This document shows positions 24,237-32,551 of a stretch of DNA of 64,000 nucleotides, one piece after another; position 1 is the stretch's first letter; each line of letters begins with the position of its first letter. Under the pieces are notes generated by a model. It saw only the letters and a list, made by a program, of their open reading frames with translations, made no database searches and was not told where the DNA came from. The stretch is taken from NCBI GenBank assembly GCA_020636005.1, contig JACJYR010000001.1, forward strand, positions 692,001 through 756,000, read 5' to 3'. A program made the translations under genes and the position numbers. Origin of the DNA: Lewinellaceae bacterium. Its GTDB lineage: Bacteria > Bacteroidota > Bacteroidia > Chitinophagales > Saprospiraceae.

Positions 24237-24983
24237 ATGAAAAATCCTAAACTCACATTAGTAGGTGCCGGCCCGGGCGACCCGGAACTCATCACCTTGA
24301 AGGGCATCAAGGCCCTCGAAGCGGCGGATGTGGTGCTGTACGACTCGCTGGCCAACGACGATTTGCTGGCGTATGCCAAAAACGCGAAAGTCGTGGAATA
24401 CGTTGGCAAGCGGCAGGGCGACCACTCACTGCCACAGGAAACCATCAACGAAGCCATCGTCCGCTATGCGCTGGAATACGGGCATGTGGTGCGGCTGAAA
24501 GGCGGCGACCCGTTTGTGTTCGGGCGGGGCTTCGAGGAGTTGGAGTTTGCTGCGCAATACGGCATCCCGACGACCGTGGTGCCGGGTATTTCGAGTGCCA
24601 CCTCGTTGGCTGGGCTGCTGCATATTCCTATAACCCATCGAGGCATCAGCCGCAGTTTTCATGTATTCAGCGCCACCACAAAAGATGGTGAATTGAGCGA
24701 GGAAATACGGTCGTCTGTGCATCTGGCAGGTACCCGGGTGGTGCTGATGGGGCTGAAACAACTGGGCAAAATAGCAGCGCTATACCAGCAACATGGTTTG
24801 GGTGAAATGCCTGTGGCCGTCATCCAGAACGGTTCTCTGGAAAACCAGAAAACGGCCTTTGGCATCATGAAAACGATTGAAAATGAAGTGGAGAAAAACG
24901 GTATCCAAACGCCTTCTATCATCGTGATTGGTGAGGTGGTAAGTCTTAAATTTTCACTAATCCCCGCAGAAGTAACGGCATGA
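24237..24983 (+). CDS. cobA: Uroporphyrinogen-III C-methyltransferase
   Basis: A 248-residue SAM-dependent methyltransferase that converts uroporphyrinogen III to precorrin-2, the first step toward siroheme. The family hallmarks are VGAGPGDPELITLKGIKALE at residues about 8-27 and VRLKGGDPFVFGRGFEELEF near 87-106; then VPGISSATSLAGLLHIPITH. It is the single-domain type, with the dehydrogenase/ferrochelatase function supplied by the gene at 25203. It lies between the reductase and cysH, as expected for siroheme supply. Confidence 0.95.
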   Translation: MKNPKLTLVGAGPGDPELITLKGIKALEAADVVLYDSLANDDLLAYAKNAKVVEYVGKRQGDHSLPQETINEAIVRYALEYGHVVRLKGGDPFVFGRGFEELEFAAQYGIPTTVVPGISSATSLAGLLHIPITHRGISRSFHVFSATTKDGELSEEIRSSVHLAGTRVVLMGLKQLGKIAALYQQHGLGEMPVAVIQNGSLENQKTAFGIMKTIENEVEKNGIQTPSIIVIGEVVSLKFSLIPAEVTA

Positions 24984-25202
24984 CTTATTTATTGTTGGAA
25001 GATAACTCGTTGTTTTCCAATGTCCCTTTGTCATTGCCGCAGGCAACCTGCGACGTCAAGAGGGCTGCCAAAAGTGCCATCGTGACAGCCATCATGACTT
25101 TGCAGGTTCCCTTTCGGGAATGACAACCGGAGATTGGTCAAACCAACCGGTTAATTGATGAAAGTCAATCACTTACGCCGCCAAAAATCAAATAATTACC
25201 CA

Positions 25203-25787
25203 ATGGAGCAGAAAAACTACTTGTTCCCCATATTTCTTAAAGCGCACCAGCTCAGTTTCCTCATCGTTGGCGGCGGCTACGTCTGCGAGGAAAAGCTCAA
25301 CTTTTTGCTGAAAAGCAGCCCCTTGAGCCGGGTCACCATTGTGGCGCCGATGATACGGCCGGAGGTATTTGAGGTGGTTGAAAAATACGATGCACCAAAT
25401 GTCCACATCGTGTTGAGGGAGTTTCAAGCCGACGATGTGAAAGGACACCAAATTGTCATCGCCGCCACCTGCATCGAAGCAGTCAATGCTTTTGTGAAAG
25501 AAAGCGCCAATGCGGAAAACGTGCTGGTCAACGTAGCCGACGACCCACCCCGCTGCGACTTCTACATGGGCGGCATCGTGAACAAGGGGAATGTAAAAAT
25601 TGCCATTTCCACCAACGGCAAATCGCCCACCCTGGCCAAGCGGCTGCGGCAGTTTTTTGAAGAAATGTTGCCGGAGGAAATTGACGAACTGGCAGAAACA
25701 CTCAACGCTTACAGGAATACTTTGAAAAACGATTTTGAAACTAAAGTCAACACACTGAACAACTTAACTAAAGAACTGATCCAATGA
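25203..25787 (+). CDS. Precorrin-2 dehydrogenase / sirohydrochlorin ferrochelatase-type protein
   Basis: A 194-residue NAD-binding protein like the N-terminal part of CysG or like Met8/SirC, producing sirohydrochlorin and possibly inserting iron to give siroheme. It has a glycine-rich Rossmann segment FLIVGGGYVCEEKLNFLLK near residues 18-36 and the typical VNVADDPPRCDFYMGGIVNK and ISTNGKSPTLAKRLRQFFEE. The start at 25203 (MEQKNYLFPIFLKAHQ) was preferred to the upstream in-frame codons, which look non-coding. It overlaps cysH by four bases, so the two are translationally coupled. Confidence 0.9.
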   Translation: MEQKNYLFPIFLKAHQLSFLIVGGGYVCEEKLNFLLKSSPLSRVTIVAPMIRPEVFEVVEKYDAPNVHIVLREFQADDVKGHQIVIAATCIEAVNAFVKESANAENVLVNVADDPPRCDFYMGGIVNKGNVKIAISTNGKSPTLAKRLRQFFEEMLPEEIDELAETLNAYRNTLKNDFETKVNTLNNLTKELIQ

Positions 25788-26497
25788 CACTGTACAAAGT
25801 ACTTCCCTATCTGAAGGTGAAAAAACTCGATCTCTGGGCCTTGAACTACCGGTTCGACCGGCTCGACCCCGAAGACGGGCTGCGAAAACTTTACAAGGTT
25901 TTTGACGAGGAGGATGTGCTGGTGACGACCTCGTTTGGCACCAAATCCATCTACCTGATCCACCTCATTTCGCAGGCGAACCCTGGCCAGAAAATCTATT
26001 TCGTGGACACGGGTTTTCATTTCAAAGAAACCCTCGTTTACAAGGAAATGATCGAGGACATTTACGACGTCAACATCGTCAGCCTGCACCCCGACGAGGA
26101 GCCGCACCGCCTGACCGCCGAAGAGGAATGGTGGAAAGACCACCCGAAAATGTGCTGCACCATCAACAAAATTGCCCCGCTGGACCACATCGTCACGCAG
26201 CACAAAGTGTGGGTAAGCAGCCTGATGTCGTACCAGACCTCCTTTCGGGCGGGCCTGCGGATGTTCGAGAAGCAGGGCGACATTTTGAAATACCACCCGC
26301 TGCTGCACCTGCCCGAAGAGGAATTCAATCGAAGATTGGACAAACTGGAACTGCCCATGCACCCGCTGGCGCACGTCGGCTACGGCTCCATCGGCTGCAC
26401 ACACTGCACCATTAAAGGCGAAGGCCGTGCCGGGCGCTGGTCGGACCGGGGGAAGACGGAGTGCGGGCTGCATGTCAAGTATTATAATAAAAAGTAG
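25784..26497 (+). CDS. cysH: Phosphoadenylyl/adenylyl-sulfate reductase, [4Fe-4S] type
   Basis: A 237-residue PP-loop enzyme that reduces APS or PAPS to sulfite using thioredoxin. PP-loop: VLVTTSFGTKSIYLIHLI near residues 46-63. Cys124-Cys125 (KMCCTINKIAPLD) and the pair C205/C208 (GCTHCTIKGEGRAGRWSDRG) are the four cluster ligands found in bacterial APS-type reductases and absent from the E. coli PAPS enzyme. The catalytic Cys is C227 in TECGLH. Product sulfite feeds the reductase at 21871. No sulfate adenylyltransferase gene is in the window. Confidence 0.95.
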   Translation: MTLYKVLPYLKVKKLDLWALNYRFDRLDPEDGLRKLYKVFDEEDVLVTTSFGTKSIYLIHLISQANPGQKIYFVDTGFHFKETLVYKEMIEDIYDVNIVSLHPDEEPHRLTAEEEWWKDHPKMCCTINKIAPLDHIVTQHKVWVSSLMSYQTSFRAGLRMFEKQGDILKYHPLLHLPEEEFNRRLDKLELPMHPLAHVGYGSIGCTHCTIKGEGRAGRWSDRGKTECGLHVKYYNKK

Positions 26498-26594
26498 TCT
26501 TCAGTTCGACAGTCTTCAGTCCTTAGTCTTCAGTCCACAGTTCGGCAGTCGGGCGCATTCACTCATTCTCTAATTTACTCATTCAATCATTGAA

Positions 26595-27617
26595 ATGCAC
26601 CATTACCAAATCATAGGCATCAACCACCGTACAGCAAACGCAGCCTTACTGAGCGCACTCAGCCTGAACGGCCAGCGGCGGGAGGTTTTTTTGAAAAAAA
26701 TAAATGCTGCAATGGAGTTCGACGGCTTCGTGCTGTCCACCTGCAACCGGACGGAGGTTTATTTTAAAAATGCCAGCCACCGGGAAATTTTGGCCGCCTG
26801 GTCAGCCACCGTTTGCTGGGAAAACCTGCCCACTGATAAGCTTTACCACTTCACAGGCTATGCAACGGTCGAACACCTTTACCGGGTCACTTGCGGCCTG
26901 GATTCCAAAATCATTGGCGACAACGAGATCCTCGGCCAGTTGAAAGAAGCTTTCCTTTTTCAAAAAGAAAACTATGGGCTGGGCGGCGTTTGGGAGCGCA
27001 TTGTCAACACCGCTATCGAATGCAGCCGCCGGGTGCGGAAGGAGACGGATTTCAACCAGGGCAGCATTTCCACGCCGTACCGCATCGCCAAAATCATACA
27101 GCAAAAAACAAGGGCTGATGAACCTGTTTTACTGATTGGCGCAGGTGAAATGATTAAGCTCTGCTTGAAATATTTGAGAAAAATTTTTCCCAGCAGAAAG
27201 CTCGTCATCACCAACCGCTCCATCGAAAAGGCGAGGCTGCTGGCAGAGGAATTCGGGGCGGATTATTTCCACTTTGGGCAATTGGAAGCGGAGATGCAAA
27301 ACTTTCCTACCATTATTTCCGCCATACAGGTAGAGCAGCCACTTTTCCATGCTGGTTTTTTGAAAAAAGACAACCCGCACTTGCTGTTCGATTTAGGCAT
27401 ACCTTGCAACTTTTCAGAAGAGGTGGCAGGCGCCCATCACTACTTCGACATTCAAACCATTGCCGAATTCAATGCCGCCACGTTGGAACAGCGAACGAAT
27501 GACATCCGTAAAGTAGAAGCCATTGTTGCCGAACAGGTGGCGCAATTTGAGGACTGGAACCGGCGCAGGCTGTTTTACCGAAACCAAAAATTGGGCAATT
27601 CGATAAGTTTAGTTTGA
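26595..27617 (+). CDS. hemA: Glutamyl-tRNA reductase
   Basis: A 340-residue enzyme that reduces glutamyl-tRNA to glutamate-1-semialdehyde with NADPH, the entry to tetrapyrrole synthesis. The catalytic Cys50 lies in LSTCNRTEVYF; DSKIIGDNEILGQLKEAF and the Rossmann segment PVLLIGAGEMIKLCLKYL are typical. It is shorter than the usual ~420 residues: the C-terminal dimerisation helix region is reduced. The short gap before it (26498-26594) is a patchwork of repeated words such as CTTCAGTC. It starts the run hemA-hemC-hemD-hemB-hemL. Confidence 0.93.
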   Translation: MHHYQIIGINHRTANAALLSALSLNGQRREVFLKKINAAMEFDGFVLSTCNRTEVYFKNASHREILAAWSATVCWENLPTDKLYHFTGYATVEHLYRVTCGLDSKIIGDNEILGQLKEAFLFQKENYGLGGVWERIVNTAIECSRRVRKETDFNQGSISTPYRIAKIIQQKTRADEPVLLIGAGEMIKLCLKYLRKIFPSRKLVITNRSIEKARLLAEEFGADYFHFGQLEAEMQNFPTIISAIQVEQPLFHAGFLKKDNPHLLFDLGIPCNFSEEVAGAHHYFDIQTIAEFNAATLEQRTNDIRKVEAIVAEQVAQFEDWNRRRLFYRNQKLGNSISLV

Positions 27618-27618
27618 A

Positions 27619-27725
27619 GTGGTTTGCGTCGTTGGAAATTGTTTGAAGTTGTTGCCTGGCAGTGCTTTATACAATTTCAAACCATCTCAAACCAATCAAA
27701 CTATTTCAAACTATTTCAAAGCAAA
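27619..27725. repeat. Short-unit repeat forming inverted arms before hemC
   Basis: Words such as GAAATTGTTTGAAGTTG in the first half are mirrored by CAATTTCAAACCATCTCAAA and by CTATTTCAAACTATTTCAAA in the second half. The unit is about 7-10 bases around TTTCAAA. It fills the hemA-hemC gap, and its right end reaches the presumed hemC start codon. Confidence 0.65.
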
Positions 27726-28601
27726 TTGAAAATCACCATAGGCTCACGCACCAGCCAGTTGGCCCGATGGCAGGCCGGGCAATTCATTGAACTACTCGCC
27801 CGGCAAGGGCACGAAGTGGAATGGAAAGGCATCCAGACCAAAGGCGATTTGGATCAAAAGACGCCGCTCGACGCCTTTGGCGAACGGGGCGTTTTCACCA
27901 AGGCCATTGACCTGGCCGTACTAAACGGTGAGATTGATGTGGCTGTTCACTCGCTCAAAGACTGCCCTTCCGTCCTGCCCGAAGAGCTTCATTTTGCCGC
28001 CGTTTTGAAAAGGGATTTTTACGAAGATGTGCTGGTGCATAAGGCCGGTTTTTCATTTCACAAAAGGAACACCATCGCCACCAGCAGCAGTCGCCGCAAG
28101 GCGCAGTGGCTCGCCCAATATCCAAATTCGGACATCGTGGACGTGCGGGGCAATGTGGACAGCCGCCTCCAAAAGTTCAACCAAAGCCACTGGGACGGGA
28201 TGATCCTTTCACGGGCAGGGCTTGAAAGGCTCGGGGCCATGCCGCTGCATTTCCAAATCCTGGATTGGATGGTGCCTGCGCCCACGCAAGGAATGATGGC
28301 CGCATATACCGCATCATCGAACAAAACATTGAACCTTATTTTGAAAAATATAGAAGACCCTGAAACAAGGTTTGCCGCCGACCTGGAGCGCAACTTCATG
28401 CGCATCGTAGAAATGAAATGCAATGCGCCTGTGGCTGCACACGCCGGGTTTTTGAATAAAACAGACCTGCGTTTCCGGGCGGAGGTGTATGCAGCGGACG
28501 GGCGGAATATTTTTAGGGAAACTGTGATTTTGAAAAAGATCGAAGCAGTAATGGAAGTTGAGCGATTGGCTAATGAGGCGAAGATGCAACTTAACGGTTA
28601 G
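27726..28601 (+). CDS. hemC: Hydroxymethylbilane synthase (porphobilinogen deaminase)
   Basis: A 291-residue enzyme that polymerises four porphobilinogens into hydroxymethylbilane. The protein begins LKITIGSRTSQLARWQAGQF, so the start is most likely the TTG at 27726; upstream in-frame codons back to 27624 lie in a repeat and look non-coding, and no in-frame ATG fits. It shows KDCPSVLPEELHFAAVLKRD and the region ATSSSRRKAQWLAQYPNSDI. The dipyrromethane-cofactor cysteine is in the EMKCNAPVAAHAGF segment. Overall length matches the family. Confidence 0.93.
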   Translation: MKITIGSRTSQLARWQAGQFIELLARQGHEVEWKGIQTKGDLDQKTPLDAFGERGVFTKAIDLAVLNGEIDVAVHSLKDCPSVLPEELHFAAVLKRDFYEDVLVHKAGFSFHKRNTIATSSSRRKAQWLAQYPNSDIVDVRGNVDSRLQKFNQSHWDGMILSRAGLERLGAMPLHFQILDWMVPAPTQGMMAAYTASSNKTLNLILKNIEDPETRFAADLERNFMRIVEMKCNAPVAAHAGFLNKTDLRFRAEVYAADGRNIFRETVILKKIEAVMEVERLANEAKMQLNG

Positions 28602-28618
28602 CAAAAAATAACGGTTCA

Positions 28619-29293
28619 ATGCAAAAAAACATCATCACCAAACAGTTGAGCCGGGCACAGGAAGAGTTGCTCTGGCAAAGCAACATCCCTTTCGAGTGTG
28701 TGCCGGTGCTTGATTTCAAGGTGGCATTCAATGCTGCAAAAGCCGCAGAAATACTGGCCACACCCAATGCGGTCTGGGTATTCACAAGTTTGCGTGCGGC
28801 AAGGGCATTGGGCGGTTTTTATGAAAAAGCGGCCACCCCAGCCAAAATATTCACGGTTGGAAGAAATGCGGCAGACGAATTGGCCAAACACGGCTATAAG
28901 GCAGATTTTGTTGGAAATATATCGGAGGATTTGTTGGAAATATTAGCGACGCAAAAAGAACATCCCATCCTCTATTTCCGGGGCCGCCACTACCGCAGCA
29001 GCATCCCCGATTTTTGCGTAGCGAACGAAATGGATTTCCATGCTTTTGAATGCTACCACTCCATCAAACTGCCACCGCCGGAAAACTTGGCCGATAGCGA
29101 AAGCATCTGGGTGTTCAGCCCTTTGAGCGCCCAGGCGGTGAGCGAGTGGAAAGGTGTTTCCAAAGAATTGCCTTTCTATTCCATTGGCCCGGTGACGGAT
29201 ACCCATTTGGCAAAACTGGGTTTTAAGAATATCAAAAGCCCTGAAGTGCCTTCTTTTGAAAATATGGTGAAGTTGTTTTTGAAAACTAATTAA
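28619..29293 (+). CDS. hemD: Uroporphyrinogen-III synthase
   Basis: A 224-residue HemD-family protein that cyclises hydroxymethylbilane with D-ring inversion. The family is poorly conserved; support comes from VWVFTSLRAARALGGFYEKA, FTVGRNAADELAKHGYKADF, ILYFRGRHYRSSIPDF and IWVFSPLSAQAVSEWKGV, and from its position 17 bases behind hemC. Its product is the branch point used by cobA in this same locus. Confidence 0.88.
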   Translation: MQKNIITKQLSRAQEELLWQSNIPFECVPVLDFKVAFNAAKAAEILATPNAVWVFTSLRAARALGGFYEKAATPAKIFTVGRNAADELAKHGYKADFVGNISEDLLEILATQKEHPILYFRGRHYRSSIPDFCVANEMDFHAFECYHSIKLPPPENLADSESIWVFSPLSAQAVSEWKGVSKELPFYSIGPVTDTHLAKLGFKNIKSPEVPSFENMVKLFLKTN

Positions 29294-29452
29294 TGCCATG
29301 AATTACACGTATTATTTCGAATTATTCTCTTTGTGTTATACTCGACATTAATAGGTTTTGTGCAAACTCCGATTTGCAAGACTTGTCCCGACATTCGGCA
29401 AAACCTATAAGTGCGAAGTATAATTCGTGAAAAATTAGTGTAATTCGTGGCA
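29294..29452. repeat. 159-bp nested inverted-repeat element between hemD and hemB
   Basis: Outer arms TGCCATGAATTACAC (29294-29308) and GTGTAATTCGTGGCA (29438-29452) differ at one base. Inside are TATACT/AGTATA and ATAGGTTTTG/CAAAACCTAT pairs, so the whole element can fold into one long hairpin. It starts on the first base after the hemD stop codon. Confidence 0.7.
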
Positions 29453-29471
29453 ACCTAATTCACTTATATCA

Positions 29472-30446
29472 ATGATCCCTCTTACCCACCGATACCGCCG
29501 GTTGCGAAAATCCAATGCCATCCTGAACCTCGTGGCCGAAACCCATCTTCACGCCGATGACTTCATCACGCCCCTTTTCGTGACGGAAGGAAATGGCAAA
29601 ACAGAAGCCATCCCTTCCATGCCGGACTATTACCGCCACAGCCTCGACACGCTGTTGCGCCGTATCGAAAGTTTGATGCAGAAAGGCCTATTCAATTACG
29701 TGCTGTTTGCCAAAATCGGCGATGAACAAAAAGACAACACAGGCGAGTTTGCCGCACGGCCCGACGGTCTCTTCCCCACAGCCATTCAAAAGATAAAAGC
29801 GGCATTCCCCGAAATCACGCTTTTCACCGACATCGCCCTCGATCCTTACTCCACATTTGGCCACGATGGCATTGTGAAAAATGGTCAAATCGTGAACGAC
29901 GAAACAGTGGAAGCTTTGTGCAAAATGTCGGTGGTACACGCCCAAGCCGGGGCAGATTTCGTCGCCCCATCAGACATGATGGACGGCCGAGTGGGCGCTA
30001 TCCGGCAAGCGCTCGACGGGGCAGGTTTTCAGGACACGGGCATCCTGGCTTACAGCGCCAAATATGCTTCCGCCTTCTACGGCCCCTTCCGCGACGCACT
30101 CGATTCCGCTCCCGGCTTCGGCGACAAGCGCAGCTACCAAATGGACATCCGCAACAGCCGGGAAGCCCTCCGGGAAACGGCCCTTGATATCGCCGAAGGT
30201 GCCGACATGGTGATGGTGAAACCTGCCCTCGCCTATCTGGATGTTATTTCAAAACTCAAAGCCGAATTCAACGTACCCATCGCCGCCTATCAGGTATCCG
30301 GCGAATACAGCATGATAAAAGCCGCCGCCGAAAAGGGCTGGCTCGACGAGGACAAGGCCATTGTCGAAACATTGACCGCCATCAAGCGGGCAGGGGCGGA
30401 TATTATTTTGACTTATTTTTCTGAAAAGGCAATAGGTCTAATTTGA
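29472..30446 (+). CDS. hemB: Porphobilinogen synthase (5-aminolevulinate dehydratase)
   Basis: A 324-residue enzyme that condenses two 5-aminolevulinates. Schiff-base lysines lie in the AYSAKYASAFYGPFRDA and DMVMVKPALAYLDVI segments. The region that carries the zinc cysteines in zinc-type enzymes reads DIALDPYSTFGHDGIV here: cysteines are replaced by Asp and others, so this is the zinc-independent, magnesium-type class. Length and start are usual. It follows hemD after a 159-bp repeat. Confidence 0.95.
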   Translation: MIPLTHRYRRLRKSNAILNLVAETHLHADDFITPLFVTEGNGKTEAIPSMPDYYRHSLDTLLRRIESLMQKGLFNYVLFAKIGDEQKDNTGEFAARPDGLFPTAIQKIKAAFPEITLFTDIALDPYSTFGHDGIVKNGQIVNDETVEALCKMSVVHAQAGADFVAPSDMMDGRVGAIRQALDGAGFQDTGILAYSAKYASAFYGPFRDALDSAPGFGDKRSYQMDIRNSREALRETALDIAEGADMVMVKPALAYLDVISKLKAEFNVPIAAYQVSGEYSMIKAAAEKGWLDEDKAIVETLTAIKRAGADIILTYFSEKAIGLI

Positions 30447-30472
30447 AATGCTTCACTTCATTACCGGCAGGG

Positions 30473-30581
30473 AGGATGGGAACACGGATGGAGCGGATTG
30501 GACGGATCAACACGGATTTTAGCTGCCAACCCGCAAAACCGTGAAAATCCGTCCAATCCGCTCCATCCGTGTTCCCATCCT
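30473..30581. repeat. Perfect 35-bp inverted repeat (large hairpin) before hemL
   Basis: The arm at 30473-30507 (AGGATGGGAACACGGATGGA and onward to GACGGAT) is exactly complementary to 30547-30581. The 39-base loop has a further CACGG/CCGTG pair. It ends 35 bases before the hemL ATG, so any transcript into hemL carries this structure. Confidence 0.85.
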
Positions 30582-30616
30582 ATCACGTTTGTTATCAATA
30601 ATTCAACTCCGTTCAA

Positions 30617-31900
30617 ATGCAATCCAACCGCAGCCAGCAACTTTTTGAAAAAGCGCAGCGCCATATTCCTGGCGGCGTCAACTCGCCCGTGCGGGCATTC
30701 CAGTCCGTCGGCGGCACGCCTATTTTTATCAAAAAAGCCAAAGGCGCCTACCTCTACGACGAAGACGGCAACCGCTACCTCGACCTGATCAACTCCTGGG
30801 GGCCGATGATTTTGGGCCATGCCCACCCGGAGGTGGTAGCAGCGGTGCGGGAGCAACTGCCCAAATCTTTCAGCTTTGGTGCCCCCACCGAAGCCGAGGT
30901 GCAGATTGCGGAGTTGATCACTTCGACCATCCCGCATGTGGAAATGATACGCTTCGTCAGTTCGGGCACAGAGGCCTGCATGAGCGCCATCCGGCTGGCG
31001 AGGGGTTTTACCAAAAGGGATTATATTGTAAAATTCAAGGGCTGCTACCACGGCCATGCGGATGCTTTTCTGGTGGATGCGGGCAGTGGCGCTTTGACGC
31101 AGGGAAAACCTTCGAGCGAGGGCATCCCGAAGGCTTTTACGCAGTACACCCTTTCGGCAGATTTCAATGATTTGGGCAGTGTGAACGCCCTTTTTGAAAA
31201 ATATCCCGACCAGATAGCCGCTGTCATCATTGAGCCGGTAGCTGGCAATATGGGCTGCATTCCGCCCGAAGAGGGTTTTTTAAAATCACTTCAGGATTTA
31301 TGTAAAAAAGAGGGTGCACTTTTCATCCTCGACGAAGTAATGACGGGTTTCCGGCTGGCCTGGGGCGGTGCGGCCGAACTGTTCGGTTTGGCCCCTGACA
31401 TTGTTTGCTTTGGAAAAATCATCGGCGGCGGGATGCCTGTCGGGGCCTTTGGTGGCAGGCGGGACATCTTTGAACACCTTGCGCCGCTGGGCGGCGTCTA
31501 TCAGGCAGGTACGCTGTCCGGCAATCCGGTGGCAGTAGCGGCTGGGCTTGCTACTTTGAACATACTGCACGGCGACCCAACTATCTACCAAAAACTGGAA
31601 AGCAATACCCGCTGGCTGGCCGATGAACTACGAGCGCTTCTTCAAAAAAAGGGGGTTGCCCACACCGTCCACCAATGCAACTCCATGTTGAGCATCTTTT
31701 TTTCTGGTGAACCTATCAGGGACTACGTTTCGGCGAAAACGACGGACACAGCCTTGTTTGCACGTTATTTCCACCACATGCTGGCGGCGGGGGTCTATTT
31801 GCCGCCTTCGGCTTTTGAGAGTTGGTTTGTGTCGGTGGCGCTGGGAGAGCGGGAATTGGAGCGAATTGTTGGGGAGACAGCGGGGTTTATGGATTTGTGA
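30617..31900 (+). CDS. hemL: Glutamate-1-semialdehyde 2,1-aminomutase
   Basis: A 427-residue PLP-dependent enzyme that converts glutamate-1-semialdehyde to 5-aminolevulinate, acting directly after HemA. It begins with the usual SQQLFEKAQRHIPGGVNSPV, has MIRFVSSGTEACMSAIRLAR, the PLP Asp in FILDEVMTGFRLAWGG and the Schiff-base Lys in CFGKIIGGGMPVGAFGGR. Full length. It closes the tetrapyrrole block; hemE, hemN and hemH are not in the window. Confidence 0.96.
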   Translation: MQSNRSQQLFEKAQRHIPGGVNSPVRAFQSVGGTPIFIKKAKGAYLYDEDGNRYLDLINSWGPMILGHAHPEVVAAVREQLPKSFSFGAPTEAEVQIAELITSTIPHVEMIRFVSSGTEACMSAIRLARGFTKRDYIVKFKGCYHGHADAFLVDAGSGALTQGKPSSEGIPKAFTQYTLSADFNDLGSVNALFEKYPDQIAAVIIEPVAGNMGCIPPEEGFLKSLQDLCKKEGALFILDEVMTGFRLAWGGAAELFGLAPDIVCFGKIIGGGMPVGAFGGRRDIFEHLAPLGGVYQAGTLSGNPVAVAAGLATLNILHGDPTIYQKLESNTRWLADELRALLQKKGVAHTVHQCNSMLSIFFSGEPIRDYVSAKTTDTALFARYFHHMLAAGVYLPPSAFESWFVSVALGERELERIVGETAGFMDL

Positions 31901-32013
31901 AGTAGTGGATTTCTGTTTGGTGAATTGCTTTGGAATTTTTAGGTATATTGGTGAACCCACGGAGATTTACGCAGTGGGTTGAAAATACCCTTGTATTCTC
32001 TAACAATAAAAAA

Positions 32014-32167
32014 TCGTCCTTTGACAAATTCTGTTCAGTAAGGAAACCGTTAAAACGGTTTAGCACATAACCGCTTGATCTTCAACCCACGACTTAAGTC
32101 ATGGGTTGAAAATTGGCTATCATTTTGAGCCGTTTTAACGGATGACCACAAGATTTGTCAAAGAACC
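32014..32167. repeat. REP-like nested palindrome element 1
   Basis: CTTTGACAAAT near the left end mirrors ATTTGTCAAAG near the right end. Inside are three palindromes: AACCGTTAAAACGGTT, TCAACCCACGACTTAAGTCA with its partner TGGGTTGA, and a CCGTTTTAACGG arm. The same order is seen at 61412-61565. It resembles REP elements moved by IS200/RAYT-type transposases; none is encoded here. Confidence 0.75.
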
Positions 32168-32173
32168 TAAAAA

Positions 32174-32483
32174 ATGAGCAGAATAGACATTGGAAATGCC
32201 ATTTTGGAAGCAATCTATTGGTGGGATCGAGACGAATCAGCGTACCAGATATTTTTCACCACTTTCCATGAAATCTGCAAAAACAAAGAAGATTTAGAAG
32301 TTTTCACAGCGAATATATTTGAGTTTTTTTTGTGTGCGTACAAGAAGAAATTTGGCAGCGGGCTTTGGATGTTTAGACAAATTGATTGAAGAACTTGTAG
32401 AAAACGATTTTGTAGAAAAGGTGAAAAGAGGCGAAACAGATGTTGTAGATGAGTTGAGCAACAAGGTATTGTATAAAAATTAG
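32174..32483 (+). pseudogene. Small unknown gene interrupted by a frameshift at a T8 tract
   Basis: The first frame from ATG 32174 encodes MSRIDIGNAILEAIYWWDRD and reads to a TGA at 32387-32389. Removing one T from the eight-T run at 32324-32331 shifts into a frame that stays open to a TAG at 32481-32483 and reads as plausible protein (LAAGFGCLDKLIEELVEND, then VEKVKRGETDVVDELSNKVL). The joined product would have about 102 residues; I do not recognise a family. Either a real frameshift, a phase-variable tract, or a homopolymer sequencing error. Confidence 0.5.
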
Positions 32484-32551
32484 ACAGAAATTGTACTTTG
32501 GGCCAAAATGCAAATCGGGCCACAGGCCGGTCAACGCAAAACCAAAGAACA

